Notes: generated from the sequence alone by a model not told the origin. 59,766 bases of DNA from Saccharothrix deserti (GCF_009769385.1 NZ_ML775965.1:33238-93003); one strand, 5' to 3'; positions 11,201 through 19,056 are shown, counted from the stretch's first letter. A program made the numbers and translations.

Positions 11201-11808
11201 TCGTCGAACTCACGGTCGACACGGACGGAAACGCAGGGCACGAGACCGGTGTCGTGGTCACCACCGACAACCACCCGTTCTGGATCGACGACGAGGGCCG
11301 CTGGCTCGATGCCGACGAGGTGCGAGCAGGGCAACGGGTCCGCTCGGTGTCCGGCATGCAACTGGAAGTCCTCACTGCGAGGACGTTTCAGCGGCACGGC
11401 CAGCGCGTCCACAACCTCACCGTCGAGGGCGTCCACACCTATTACGTCGGGGCCGCTGCGCAAAGCGTGTTGGTGCACAACGATTCCTGTGATGTCGGTG
11501 GCGGGAGCGCGCCAGAGGCAAAAGGTGGCGTATACAAGATCACCACCGATGATGGAACGGTCGTGCGGACGGGCATGGCCAAGAATATCGCCAATCGCGA
11601 GGCGCAGCATCGGAAGCTGTACGGCGAGCTGAATTTCCAGGTCGTTCACCGGACGGATGACCGAGCGACTCGCCGCGGCCTGGAGCAAATGCTCAACGAC
11701 AAGTACCGCCCGATCCTCAACAAGATCAACCCTATTGCGTGGGGTAACAAGAATCGTTCTACGTACATGAATGCGGCGCGGAAATTCCTTGAGGAGAACG
11801 GCTTATGA
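5257..11808 (+). CDS. Secreted YD-repeat (RHS) polymorphic toxin with HINT and nuclease tip
   Basis: About 2183 residues. ATG 5257 is preferred because AAGGGG lies just upstream; ATG 5242 is in frame. A Sec signal peptide (hydrophobic LSALSVLVAALVAPVPPAFA) is followed by an RHS/YD-repeat shell with dozens of Tyr-Asp motifs. A golvesin-C-like beta domain (GWRTADSPRGFQGSQYR, YEVLVRYPEGTATDATYTV) sits at about residues 1115-1250. The RHS-associated core ends at YAPGLNRFLTLDLYNG, near residue 1690. A helical Ala/Gly-rich linker leads to a HINT domain (about 1927-2080) with CNSFTPETPVLM, TTDNHPFW and HTYYVGAAAQSVLVHN. The last ~95 residues (VYKITTDDGTVVRTG, NREAQHR, RGLEQML) resemble URI/GIY-YIG-fold toxin nucleases. 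The shell would enclose the tip and HINT would release it. No immunity gene is recognisable downstream. Confidence 0.9.
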   Translation: MGALSRAGRLSALSVLVAALVAPVPPAFAQTAHTPARVAAPPSARCATLGVVDVKRPVRHSPQPRAVVRAMAVNAAYSAPDTPRRMIPGDEYAVRVTLTNTTTTPFSAAQHALSYHWTLPGGTDATPADRLETKLPDLAPGATVTVDAKVKTPTLADVGNEREQFVLRWDVRDTATNRWLSETAGVPTLDQDVRVERPTSDQLGLEQFYQYGGVGTGAGGNLSVNQFSGNAVWGYDALTNPSRGLASFVRFTYNSADTSDSYTGTGWSVTASTLNRLGTPLEFSGTGWASTVTLVDGDGTGHFFELNKNGSDDSAHWTYDSPAGVHLYLRHLPKEEDSRRWVFTTPERTHFYFDHQGYHTSTVEKNGNTMTFSYEQALVGGRNAKVLTHVTDATGRRTLTLDYYQRDDPFTIFRGDRKVSGAKLAEAAVIDQLKSVTDVSGRVIHLTYGEHGALQEVVDGVGRPEAKTFTFFYDSTTANLIRVVDPLGHSTGVEYFTDDADPLRKGHVRTVKDRRGAAIGFDYADPDGTKGSEIDASLTDGNGHTSRVLIDGFGRPTRLTNAKKQATTLHWDEDNNVIRLVENNGATTSWVYDQKTGFPLEIRDAEANKQNWPPTRLTYRTAMDGHVADLTEKVTPEGRKWLFVHDDNGNLLSVTDPKGTATEDPNDYTSRYSHDEFGHLIDQTNANGHTTVFGDYDPNGFPQIITDALNCASRFRYDDIGNVVSTVDARGKTSTFTYDIFKRPLDSREPKDQAAGVYIVTPGPRYDANDNVVTSTAANGAVTRVMYDEMDQQVAVYAPKDTPDGPEKLTTSVYDPVGNLVKQTLPKGMLTSGDPNDFSFTMAYDELGQLMHVTDVNGNRTSAEYDDVGNLVKEVDARKNKTPDVNDSTTRYVFDANHQVVETVDADQNSTKTRYDKDGNVVASTDEDGNETLITLDERGNQKEVRSPHDNPGGTIRYFTTQYEYDQVGNLTRTINPRGVDTPDQRDDFVAETVYDELNRAREEILPYDPGDSEHKSPVSTIYSYDELGRVTEVSAPPSRGQSTRNVTRQTYFDNGWVRTSTDAWDIKTSYDYTPTGQQSNRTVTSAGGSSHRVQTWEYYPDGKLRTRADDGVPVGQEVVLVDNANTVRTQATPGWRTADSPRGFQGSQYRTTDKRNANEKFVWKAGIPTDGNYEVLVRYPEGTATDATYTVEHNGGSSTVKVDQSKRAGEWVSLGKFAFAAGQTRNVTLSGQANGTVSADAVQLVRDNSADVDDERKVFSHFYDANDNLVSLTDSSPGTPVDEFKVTYDGLDLATKVEELADGSVEATTEYRYNENNNLTFAKFDGKSAFYEYNARDLVSKVVNKKSDGDSGRETTFSYTKRGHISRQVKGNGNTVDFTYYLDGLVKRQTEKNSGEIVLDHQLEYDSNSNRSRDKSKKQDADDHDNFIDNDTEYTYDPRDRIRKVDKNGDGDRTENYKHDDNGNVWDQELDGKGTEFEYDRNRLVSSETDDEEEANYDYDAFGKLKKVTQSGEELERYKYDGFDRKIEHAKDDGDKVTTYTYDPLDRERTKEEDDGETTVLHYLGLSEQVLTEEEDGDLTKSYQYSADGEMLGQIHYDDGDEDQVYLSFNAHSDVEMVTDSDGDAQSTYGYTAYGKDDVKDFTGEDKPAPLVPDKDEKNSYRFNTARHDKDSGTYDMGFRDYAPGLNRFLTLDLYNGALSDLGMTTDPWTNNRYTFGAGNPLSQVEIDGHGWFDEAGKWMSDNASAIGHAALDVAGLVPGVGEVADLANAAWYAAEGDYANAALSAAAAIPFAGWAATAVKAGKYAVKGADAAQGAGKAAEGAGKAADTTATANTAAKAADTGANGAKTAPTPKPSPKVGGPSAGKPAGAGGGKAGGTASTGQKPSGGGSGGGQAANGGGSSATKGTNGNSNSGVGQGGNASKGGCNSFTPETPVLMADGSRQAIKDIGTGDLVVATDPDTGTTSARRVSALIVGDGDKDLVELTVDTDGNAGHETGVVVTTDNHPFWIDDEGRWLDADEVRAGQRVRSVSGMQLEVLTARTFQRHGQRVHNLTVEGVHTYYVGAAAQSVLVHNDSCDVGGGSAPEAKGGVYKITTDDGTVVRTGMAKNIANREAQHRKLYGELNFQVVHRTDDRATRRGLEQMLNDKYRPILNKINPIAWGNKNRSTYMNAARKFLEENGL

Positions 11809-11831
11809 CGCTGCTTGACTGGAGGATTGTT

Positions 11832-12824
11832 GTGAAACGTACGACGGCGGCTGGCGTGGGTGCCGCGATGGTTCTGGCGGCAACAACATTCACCGCGCCT
11901 GCGGCCTCCGCGGCGACCGCCCTGCCGCTGTCAGGCTTCGGCGACATAGCGGTGGACCAGACCCACCAGAGGGTCTTCATCAGCGGCGGCGCGACGTCCA
12001 ACGGCATCGTGGTGACGGACTTCGCGGGCAACGTGGTCAAGTCGATCAACAACCAGTCCGGGGCGACGGGGCTGGAGCTCTCGGCGGACGGCACCCTCCT
12101 GTTCGCCGCCCTGGCGGCCGGTGACGCGATCTCGGTGATCAGCACGACGAGCCTCACCGAGACGCACCGCTACGCGACCGGTCCGTGCCCGACCCACCTG
12201 GCCAGGTCGAAGACCACGGTCTGGTTCGGTTACGGCTGCGAGGGCACCTTCGCCGGCAAGATCGGCAAGCTGGAGCACTTGGCGGCGAAGCCGGTCACCG
12301 GCGACCTGCAGGGCGCGACGCGATACCAGCGCGCTCCGCTGCTCACCGCGACCGACACGGACATGCTGATCGCCGGCCAGCTGGCGCTGAGCCTGTCCAC
12401 GGTCCAGGTCTACTACATCGAAGCCGGCGCCCTCACCCCCGACTCGACGGGTGAGGTCGGCGCGAGCCTGGTCGACCTGGACCTGACCCCGGACGGCTTG
12501 ACGCTGCACAGTGCGGCCGGGTCGCGGGACCGGGTGGAGGCGTGGTCGCCGACGAACCTCGCGCGCAGGGGTGCGTACGCGGCCAGGCCGCGGCCCAACG
12601 CGGTGGCCGTCACCGAGCGGTTCGTCGCGGTCGGTGCGCTCACCGGGGACGCGAACGACGTGCTGATCTACGAGCACGGCGGTTCCGTGCCGACATCCAC
12701 GCGGGCATTGGCCACGGGCCACACGGTGGCTCCGCGAGGGCTCGCGTGGGGCGCGGACCGGCTTTTCGTGATCACCAGTCACGACAACCGGCCGCAGCCG
12801 AACATCGAGGTCTTCACCGTGTGA
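11832..12824 (+). CDS. Secreted YncE-like beta-propeller protein
   Basis: About 330 residues. GTG 11832 is chosen because GGAGG at 11821-11825 is well placed; ATG 11805 overlaps the RHS stop but lacks a site. A signal peptide (KRTTAAGVGAAMVLAATTFTAPAASA) precedes repeated blades such as FGDIAVDQTHQRVFISGG, GLELSADGTLLFAAL and RGLAWGADRLFVIT, typical of NHL/YncE-type propellers of the cell surface. It follows the RHS gene by 23 bases and is probably co-transcribed. Its role is unknown. It could bind the RHS protein or a surface ligand, but the position is the only argument. It does not look like an immunity protein for a nuclease, which would be cytoplasmic. Confidence 0.8.
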   Translation: MKRTTAAGVGAAMVLAATTFTAPAASAATALPLSGFGDIAVDQTHQRVFISGGATSNGIVVTDFAGNVVKSINNQSGATGLELSADGTLLFAALAAGDAISVISTTSLTETHRYATGPCPTHLARSKTTVWFGYGCEGTFAGKIGKLEHLAAKPVTGDLQGATRYQRAPLLTATDTDMLIAGQLALSLSTVQVYYIEAGALTPDSTGEVGASLVDLDLTPDGLTLHSAAGSRDRVEAWSPTNLARRGAYAARPRPNAVAVTERFVAVGALTGDANDVLIYEHGGSVPTSTRALATGHTVAPRGLAWGADRLFVITSHDNRPQPNIEVFTV

Positions 12825-12827
12825 CGA

Positions 12828-12867
12828 GACCTGCGCCGGCGTGGATGGATCAACGCCGGCGCAGGTC
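12828..12867. terminator. 15-bp hairpin after the propeller gene
   Basis: Perfect inverted repeat with arms 12828-12842 and 12853-12867 and a 10-base loop. It starts three bases after the propeller stop and reaches the end of the LuxR remnant on the other strand, so it fits a shared terminator. There is no T-tract, as is common for actinomycete hairpin terminators. Confidence 0.75.
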
Positions 12868-13250
12868 AGCGGTGTTCGACCACCCACATCGCCCTTTGGC
12901 TGTCCGAGGGGAACCGCGAGCTTCCCCGGGATCCGCTCCACGCGGCCCTCCGCCGTGCGACTGAAGATCACCAGCCGTTTCGCGATCTCCTGGTTGATGA
13001 GGCCTCGTCGAGCTGCGTTTGACGCCACGGCGCCGATCACGTCGCGGAACAGCTGCGTGACGCGTACCTACTCGCGTGCTGGGTCACCGCAGCCAGGTCG
13101 CCCTGGTGGAACGCCACCAGCACCAGCATGCTCAGCGCGCAGGACAGCACCCCAACGCTCGCCACGTCACCGTCCACCACCCTCTGCGGAGCCGGTGGGG
13201 CAGCCCTTCGAGGCCGTGGCGGGCGTGATGGGCGATCCACCGTCGCACCG
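12866..13250 (-). pseudogene. LuxR-family regulator, C-terminal remnant
   Basis: On the minus strand the HTH of a large LuxR (LAL-type) regulator can be read in pieces: NAARRGLINQEIAKRLVI, then RTAEGRVERIPGKLAV, and after a frameshift the typical ending MWVVEHR with its stop at 12866-12868. Upstream, in yet another frame, LVLVAFHQGDLAAVTQHAS resembles a TPR-type helix of these proteins. At least two frame changes and the loss of the N-terminal ATPase make it a clear pseudogene. In intact relatives the HTH binds target promoters. Confidence 0.7.
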
Positions 13251-13300
13251 CGACCGGCTTGTAGGGCAGAACCTCGGCCATCTCGGGGCGCACATCCCGA
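13195..13300 (-). pseudogene. IS630-like transposase helix-turn-helix scrap
   Basis: A short frame reads AEVLPYKPVAVRRWIAHHAR followed by GLEGLPHRLRRG, the pattern of the N-terminal helix-turn-helix of IS630-type transposases (VRRWI, GL-GL, R-R-G). No catalytic domain follows; the sequence runs into the LuxR remnant instead. The assignment rests on a 35-residue pattern only. Confidence 0.45.
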
Positions 13301-13780
13301 ACGAGAACAGCAGCACTATCGCCACAGGGGTGGCCACACGCCACCGTCGGTGCAGGGCGGCGACCAGGGTGTCGTGCTGTGCGGGATCCGATCGGCGTGG
13401 ACATGCGCAGGGCGCATACCTGGCGGGGCCTCGTCGTGGGCGGTTTTGGGTGTGGTGACCAAATCCAACCGCGACGAGGCCCCGTGTCGTCATGGGACTC
13501 CTCGACTCCGACAAGTCATAGGCGAAGCCTCTGTCGACCTGCTTGATCAACGGAACGAGAGGCCAGGCCGGCATGTCGGGCGACACATCGTCGATCCAGC
13601 GGGGAGTACCGACCCGCGGTGAACAGCACCCGTCCTCGATTGCGGCGTCACCGACGCGGTACCGCACCCACCCTCGCACGTCCGGCTCGCGTTTGACGAG
13701 CTTGCCGATGTCCCCCCACGTGCGGACGGTGTTGGCCGACAGACCCCGGCCATGCCGAGGTATCGCGACCAGGCCTCGGA
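13301..13780. other. Decayed region with a hairpin, no intact gene
   Basis: A 12-bp perfect inverted repeat (arms 13425-13436 and 13472-13483, 35-base loop) lies here and may be an insertion-sequence end or a terminator. On the minus strand a frame from about 13740 to 13500 has coding-like residues (TVRTWGDIGKLVKREPDV, RWIDDVSPDMPAWPLVPLI, QVDRGFAYDLSES) that I do not recognise. It may be the tail of a lost gene. No complete gene is supported. Confidence 0.4.
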
Positions 13781-15148
13781 CTACCTGCTTGTGGTCCGGA
13801 AGTGCACCTGTGACGCGGTGTCGGCGTCGAGGTTGCCCGACTCACAGGCGTCCGGTTGGCCGCCGGGCTGCCAGGCCCACCCGAAGGCGCCGGCGTTGGC
13901 GCTGTCCCGGACGTAGGCGTTGAGCTTCTTCGACACCTGCTCCGCTCGGGCGGCGAACGAGCGGGCACAGCCCTCCCCGGTGGCGTTGGCGGACATCCCG
14001 AACTCGCCGACGACGAGCGGCTTGCCCGCCGAATTCGCCTTGGCCACGCCATAGTGCGTGGAGATCACGGCGTCCGCGTCGAACTCGTGCACGGATGCGA
14101 TGTCCACGCCGCGTGAACCAGAGAGGGCACGGTAGTTCGCCTCGCCACCGACGGCCTCCGGGGAGAGGGTTCCGGCCGAGAACAACCGGTCGGGATCGAC
14201 ACCGGCGGCGACATCTCCCATGGCGTTGTAGAAGTCCCGTACCTGACGCCAGGTGTTGTCCCCGCCCGGTTCGTTGAAGTACTCGAACCAGGCGATGGAG
14301 GTTTCGCCCCGGTAGCGCTCAAGCAGGTGCACCATGTGCTGACGGTAGGCATCGCGTTCCTGCGCATTGCTGAACCACTCAGGTGTCTTGTAGGTTTCGC
14401 CACAGCCGGCGATCGCGTCGTCGAGGGTGATCGTCAGGTAGACGTTGTGCCGCCGCGCCGACACGACCGCGGCGTCGAGGGCAGCGATGTCCCAACCCTC
14501 GAAGAAGAACAGTCGAACCGCACCGTGGCCGTCGTGTCGCATGCCGGCGAACCAGGCGTCGACCTGAGCCGGAGTCATCTTCTCGTCGTCGCGACCGCAG
14601 TCACCGCTCCAGACGACGGAGTTGTAACCGGTGAACCACCAGTCCTGACCATTGCGCTGGATGTTGTCGCCCTGCACGGTGATGCGCGGCAACGTGATCA
14701 GCGGTGTGCCGATCAGTTCAGCGGAGTCGAGCGAGAACGTGGGGGAGGTAACGGTAATGGTGACCGTGTGAGGGCCCGCGGGGAGCACCGGAGAGGTGAA
14801 GAAGGGCACGTTGTCCTGCCGCAGTGCCGACTGCTGCGACACGGTTGTGGGCGCGCCTGCATCGATGGTGACGGTAGCGGTGCCGTGGTGTGGCGCGACG
14901 GCACCCTTCAGGACGATCTGCGTACCGGTGAACCGGACCTGCGCGCGGGCGCCCGCTTCGTTGGTGAAGTGGTCGTCACCGTTGAACTTCGCCGGTCTAC
15001 CGGTGGTGGTTCCCCACGTGCCGCTCGGATAGGTGAAGTACGTCGAGTCGGAGTCGTTCACGACCTGGCCGGTGCTCTCGGCACCAGCGGTTGCGACGGT
15101 GAACGTGAGCGTGATCAGTGTCGCTGCCAACGAAATTGCGAATCTCAT
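13781..15148 (-). CDS. Secreted GH5-like glycoside hydrolase with N-terminal beta-sandwich
   Basis: 455 residues from ATG 15148. A signal peptide (MRFAISLAATLITLTFTVATAGA) is followed by a carbohydrate-binding-like beta domain to about residue 145 (FTGTQIVLKGAVAPHHGTAT, LPAGPHTVTITV). A TIM-barrel catalytic domain then begins at WWFTGYNSVVW. EYFNEPGG holds the likely acid/base Glu (about residue 293) and VVGEFGM the likely nucleophile (about 381), the two-glutamate arrangement of clan GH-A, family GH5 or close to it. The substrate may be mannan or another beta-glycan and cannot be fixed by eye. It is divergent from the PL6-like lyase, which suggests joint induction by plant or algal polysaccharide. 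Confidence 0.8.
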   Translation of the reverse strand: MRFAISLAATLITLTFTVATAGAESTGQVVNDSDSTYFTYPSGTWGTTTGRPAKFNGDDHFTNEAGARAQVRFTGTQIVLKGAVAPHHGTATVTIDAGAPTTVSQQSALRQDNVPFFTSPVLPAGPHTVTITVTSPTFSLDSAELIGTPLITLPRITVQGDNIQRNGQDWWFTGYNSVVWSGDCGRDDEKMTPAQVDAWFAGMRHDGHGAVRLFFFEGWDIAALDAAVVSARRHNVYLTITLDDAIAGCGETYKTPEWFSNAQERDAYRQHMVHLLERYRGETSIAWFEYFNEPGGDNTWRQVRDFYNAMGDVAAGVDPDRLFSAGTLSPEAVGGEANYRALSGSRGVDIASVHEFDADAVISTHYGVAKANSAGKPLVVGEFGMSANATGEGCARSFAARAEQVSKKLNAYVRDSANAGAFGWAWQPGGQPDACESGNLDADTASQVHFRTTSR

Positions 15149-15473
15149 GGGCCGGTTGTACAGCGGGCCCGGGGGACCGGTCCCTGGGCGTCCCCGCTCG
15201 GGCCTGTTCCATCCGATCCGGCGGTGGTCAGGCAGTCGAGGAGCCACCTTGTGCTGTGACGTGGTGCATGGCCCGAGGTGAACAGAGCTGGTGCTGACGA
15301 TGCCAGCACGACGTGTGCGGCGATCCGGTCGATACTGGGGTTGACCCGTTTTGACGGACAAGGTGATCCACACGCCGTGTGACCGAGCCGAATCGCGGTC
15401 ACCGGGACTGGTCCCACCGATGATCGGACATGCTGATCGGATGTCGCTTCTCCGGTCAAGAGCGAGGATCCCG
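15149..15473. promoter_or_regulatory. Divergent promoter region, GH5-like / PL6-like genes
   Basis: The 325 bases between the divergent starts hold no gene. A TTGACC at about 15342 and a second TTGACG ten bases on could be -35 elements for the rightward lyase gene. No clear operator palindrome was found. Confidence 0.4.
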
Positions 15474-17012
15474 ATGACACGGACTGTTGGTGTGCTCCTG
15501 GCGGTGTTGCTCGTATCGGGCGTCTCCGTCGTGTGCCGGCCGATCACGTCGTGGGCAGCCACCCCACTGCCGATCGCCGGCGCCTCGGCCAGTGCGGACG
15601 ACGGCAGCGTCCCGTCCGACACGGTCGACGGCAACCCTGACACCCGGTGGTCCGCCGACCACGGCGTCGACCGCATCGTCAACGTCACGAACTCGACCCA
15701 ACTGCAGGACGCCCTCGCCGACGCCCGGGCAGGGGACCGGATCGTGGTCGCCGACGGTCGGTACACGATAGGTGGGATGACCGGCAAGAACGGCACCGCG
15801 GCCAAGCCCATCACCATCGTGGCAGCCCACCGCGGTCGGGCTGTCGTCGACGACGGGCAACTGGAGGTGGCGAACTCCTCGCACGTGACCTTCGAGGGTT
15901 TGAGCTGGACCAACCGCTCGACCTTGCGGATCACCGGCTCCAACCACGTGCGGTTGACCCGCAACCACTTCCGGCTCACCGAGGAGTCGTCGTTGACCTG
16001 GGTGCTCATCCAGGGTGCGAACAGCCACCACAACCGGATCGACCACAACCTGTTTGAGGAGAAGCGTCAGCTGGGCAACTTCATCACCATCGAAGGATCG
16101 GAGACGGAGCAGTCGCGGCACGACCGCATCGACCACAACCACTTCCGCGACATCGGCCCGCGCGCGGTCAACGAGATGGAGGCCATCCGGGTCGGCCGGA
16201 GCACGATCTCCCGCTCCAGCGGGTTCACCGTCGTCGAGTCGAACTTGTTCGAGAACTGCGACGGCGACCCGGAGATCATCTCCGTGAAGAGCAACGACAA
16301 CACCGTCCGGTACAACACTTTCCGCACCTCACAGGGCACGTTGTCACACCGGCACGGCAACCGCGGCTCCTTCCACGGCAACTTCTTCCTCGGCGAGGGG
16401 AAGGCGGGAACCGGGGGAATCCGGCTCTACGGCCAGGACCACAAGGTCTACAACAACCACTTCGAGGGTCTGACCGGATCCGGCTACGACGCCGCGCTCC
16501 AGCTCGACGGCGGCGACGTGGACACCTCGGGCGCGTTGAACGCGCACTGGCGCGTCTATCGGGCGACCGTCGTGAGCAACACCTTCGTGAACAACACGTC
16601 GAACATCGAGATCGGCGCCAACTACACCTTCGCGCCGGTCGACTCCACCATCGCCGACAACGTGGTGACCGGCGCCCAGGGCAAGCTGTTCAACGAACTC
16701 AAGGCACCGGTGAACATGACGTACGCCGGGAACATCGCGTGGGCGACCGGAACCGCGACCGTCGGCGTCATCCAGCCCACCGAGGCCATCCGCGCGGTCG
16801 ATCCGCTGTTGCACCGCGAAGGACCGGTGTACCGGATCGGCGCGGGCAGCCCGGCGATCGACACCGGCACCGGCCGCTACACGTTCGTCACCGACGACAT
16901 GGACGGCCAGCCGCGTGCCGGCGTCACCGATGTCGGTGCGGACGAGAGGTCGACCGCCGCGGTCGTCCGAGGACCGCTCCGCGCGACCGACGTCGGCCCG
17001 AACGCCCGGTAG
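15474..17012 (+). CDS. Secreted PL6-like polysaccharide lyase (chondroitinase B/alginate lyase fold)
   Basis: 512 residues from ATG 15474, with GCGAGGA upstream. A signal peptide (VGVLLAVLLVSGVSVVC...SWA) precedes a short stretch (DDGSVPSDTVDGNPDTRW) that looks like the start of an F5/8-type carbohydrate-binding domain cut short. The right-handed parallel beta-helix begins at TQLQDALADARAGDRIVVADG and carries GTAAKPITI, NRIDHNLFEEK and HDRIDHNHFRDIG, the repeated asparagine/histidine coils of family PL6. The C-terminal part (GSPAIDTGTG, DMDGQPR, TDVGADE) is common in secreted beta-helix proteins. Such enzymes cleave uronate polysaccharides such as alginate or dermatan by beta-elimination. The substrate is not determined. 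Confidence 0.8.
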   Translation: MTRTVGVLLAVLLVSGVSVVCRPITSWAATPLPIAGASASADDGSVPSDTVDGNPDTRWSADHGVDRIVNVTNSTQLQDALADARAGDRIVVADGRYTIGGMTGKNGTAAKPITIVAAHRGRAVVDDGQLEVANSSHVTFEGLSWTNRSTLRITGSNHVRLTRNHFRLTEESSLTWVLIQGANSHHNRIDHNLFEEKRQLGNFITIEGSETEQSRHDRIDHNHFRDIGPRAVNEMEAIRVGRSTISRSSGFTVVESNLFENCDGDPEIISVKSNDNTVRYNTFRTSQGTLSHRHGNRGSFHGNFFLGEGKAGTGGIRLYGQDHKVYNNHFEGLTGSGYDAALQLDGGDVDTSGALNAHWRVYRATVVSNTFVNNTSNIEIGANYTFAPVDSTIADNVVTGAQGKLFNELKAPVNMTYAGNIAWATGTATVGVIQPTEAIRAVDPLLHREGPVYRIGAGSPAIDTGTGRYTFVTDDMDGQPRAGVTDVGADERSTAAVVRGPLRATDVGPNAR

Positions 17013-17085
17013 GGCGGCTCGCGCACGACCACGTTTCGACAACCGGAGTCGGCGGGTGCGGTCGTGCTCGCCGGCTCCAGCGCGG

Positions 17086-18873
17086 TCAGGAGGGCAGCTT
17101 CGCGGCGGCCACCGCCGTCAGGCGCATGGCCCGGGCGCAATACTCGTGACCCGGCCGATCACCCGTCACGGTCAGCACCATCACGTCGATCTGCGCCCGC
17201 TGTGGCAGGTTCGCCGGCCGGTGCGGAACGCTGACGGTGCAGTTCGTGCTCGATCCCGTGTTCAGCTGGAGGTACCCCGCGCGACCGCCCACTTCGACCA
17301 GTTCGCCCATGAGCACCTCCTGCGCCGGGTGCTGGTCGAAGCGCAGGTTGATACCGGGCCCACCGACCGTGCTGAACCACTTGCACGCCCAGTTCCCGAA
17401 CACGTTCACGGCCGAGTCGCCGTCGACCCCGGCCAGCGTGGTGAGCGCCTCGTCGTCCAGCACCGAGCAGGCGTCGACGTGGGCGAGCGAACCGGCGGGG
17501 AACGGGGTGGCGCGCCGGGGGATGGGACCGCTGCGGAGCACCTTCAGCACGGTGCCCGTCGCGACCTCGGCCACGGCGCAGAGGTCCAGCGGCGGGTTCT
17601 GCAGCTTCGCCGCCACCCGGACGGCGTACTCGTCGTCCACCACTACGGTGCGGTCGCACTCGCCGCTCTGCCAGGCACCCTCGATGACTTCGAACGGTCG
17701 TCCCTGGACCGCGCGTGACGCACGGGTGATGAGCTGGATCTCGACGTCCACCGGCGCTTTCGCGCTGACGTCGACCACGACGTCACAGCGGTTGAAGTTG
17801 CCGTAGGTGGTGAACAGCCGCGTCGGACCGAATCGGCGCAACTCTTCCTCGTCGATCAGCGCGCAGGGGTCGGCGGTGCGCTCGTCGCCGACCAGATCGC
17901 TGACCGGTGAGTGCTGCTGTGCCGCAGGTGCCTGGTACTGCCAGGTGAACACCACCGCGCTGATCGCCATGACGAACGTGAACCCCGCGGCGGCCCGGAG
18001 CAAGGGACGGCGCCGTGCCCGGGCGCGGGTGGGGCGTTGGACCGGTGCTGGTGGTGGCTCCCAGTCGCCGACGATGTCCTTGAGCCGTAGTCGGACCTCG
18101 TCGGTGGTCGGTCTCCTGTGGGGATGCGGTCGCAGCATCTCCGCCAGCAGCGGGGCGAGTGGACCCGCCTGGCGCATCGGCAGGGTCTGGCCGCGCCGAA
18201 CGCGCTCCAGCACCTCGTGCGGCTCGCCGTTGCCGAACGGCGGCGTGCCCTCGACCGCGGCGAACAGCGTGGCGCCGAGCGAGAAGACGTCCGAGGCCCG
18301 GCTCGCCGGGTGGCCGCCGGCCACCTCGGGCGAGGTGTACGCGGGCGTGCCGGTGACCCTGCCGTCGTCGGTCCGGGTCACGTCCCGCCAGATGGAGATG
18401 CCGAAGTCGGTCAGCTTGGCCAAGTCGTCGTCGGTGACCAGGACGTTGCCCGGCTTCACGTCGCGGTGCACGATGTTCTTCGCGTGGACTGCGGCCAGCG
18501 CGCCCGCGATCTGCACACCGATCCTCGCCACCCGCTCGGGCGGCAGCGGCCCCTTCGCCGCCAGCGCCTTGTCGAGGCTTTCCGCCGGCATGTATTCCAT
18601 GACGAGCCAGCAGTCGTCGGCGTCGACGGTGTCGAAGATCGAGACGGCGTTCGGGTGCTGCACCTGTGCGGCGGTTTCGGCCTCACGGCGGAACTGCGTC
18701 CGATCGGTGTGGTCCGCCGCCGTGTGGGGACGCTTGAGCGCCACCCGCCGCTTCAGCTTCCGGTCGAACGCGCCCCAGACGACACCACCGGATCCGGAGC
18801 CACGGGCGTCCTCCAACTCGTACCGCCCGCCAACCACATCCCCCGTGCGCACGGTGTGTAGTGTAGTGACCAC
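17086..18873 (-). CDS. Membrane Ser/Thr protein kinase (Hanks type)
   Basis: 595 residues from GTG 18873. The kinase domain spans about 17-265, with the ATP-binding Lys47 (VALK), catalytic loop HRDVKPGN at 136-143, DFG at 156-158 and the activation-loop segment GTPAYTSPE at about 175-183. One membrane helix at about 291-311 leads to an extracellular region with paired cysteines and two repeats beginning DPCALIDEEELRRFG and DACSVLDDEALTTLAG, a DUF3558-like sensor pattern. It phosphorylates cytoplasmic targets in response to an unknown outside signal. The neighbouring FHA protein on the same strand is an obvious candidate reader of the phosphothreonine, and the adjacent type VII substrates may be what is controlled. 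Confidence 0.93.
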   Translation of the reverse strand: MVTTLHTVRTGDVVGGRYELEDARGSGSGGVVWGAFDRKLKRRVALKRPHTAADHTDRTQFRREAETAAQVQHPNAVSIFDTVDADDCWLVMEYMPAESLDKALAAKGPLPPERVARIGVQIAGALAAVHAKNIVHRDVKPGNVLVTDDDLAKLTDFGISIWRDVTRTDDGRVTGTPAYTSPEVAGGHPASRASDVFSLGATLFAAVEGTPPFGNGEPHEVLERVRRGQTLPMRQAGPLAPLLAEMLRPHPHRRPTTDEVRLRLKDIVGDWEPPPAPVQRPTRARARRRPLLRAAAGFTFVMAISAVVFTWQYQAPAAQQHSPVSDLVGDERTADPCALIDEEELRRFGPTRLFTTYGNFNRCDVVVDVSAKAPVDVEIQLITRASRAVQGRPFEVIEGAWQSGECDRTVVVDDEYAVRVAAKLQNPPLDLCAVAEVATGTVLKVLRSGPIPRRATPFPAGSLAHVDACSVLDDEALTTLAGVDGDSAVNVFGNWACKWFSTVGGPGINLRFDQHPAQEVLMGELVEVGGRAGYLQLNTGSSTNCTVSVPHRPANLPQRAQIDVMVLTVTGDRPGHEYCARAMRLTAVAAAKLPS

Positions 18874-19056
18874 GTTTGTGTGTCGTCATGAGCTTTGTCC
18901 GCCCAATGCGGCGTGAACTGGCCGATGTGCCGGACTTTCACCCGAAAGGCGGCCACCTGACCATTGCTCACATTGCCGAATGTGAAGTCGCTGCAGTCGA
19001 CCTGAGGTGTACACGGGAATCGGAATGGGCGCCGGTGTCCGACACCTCGTCCTCGG

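Noticed and set aside
13425..13483. IS-element boundary formed by the 12-bp inverted repeat
   Set aside because: The enclosed 35 bases are too short for an element, and no partner copy is seen. Kept only as a hairpin in a decayed region.
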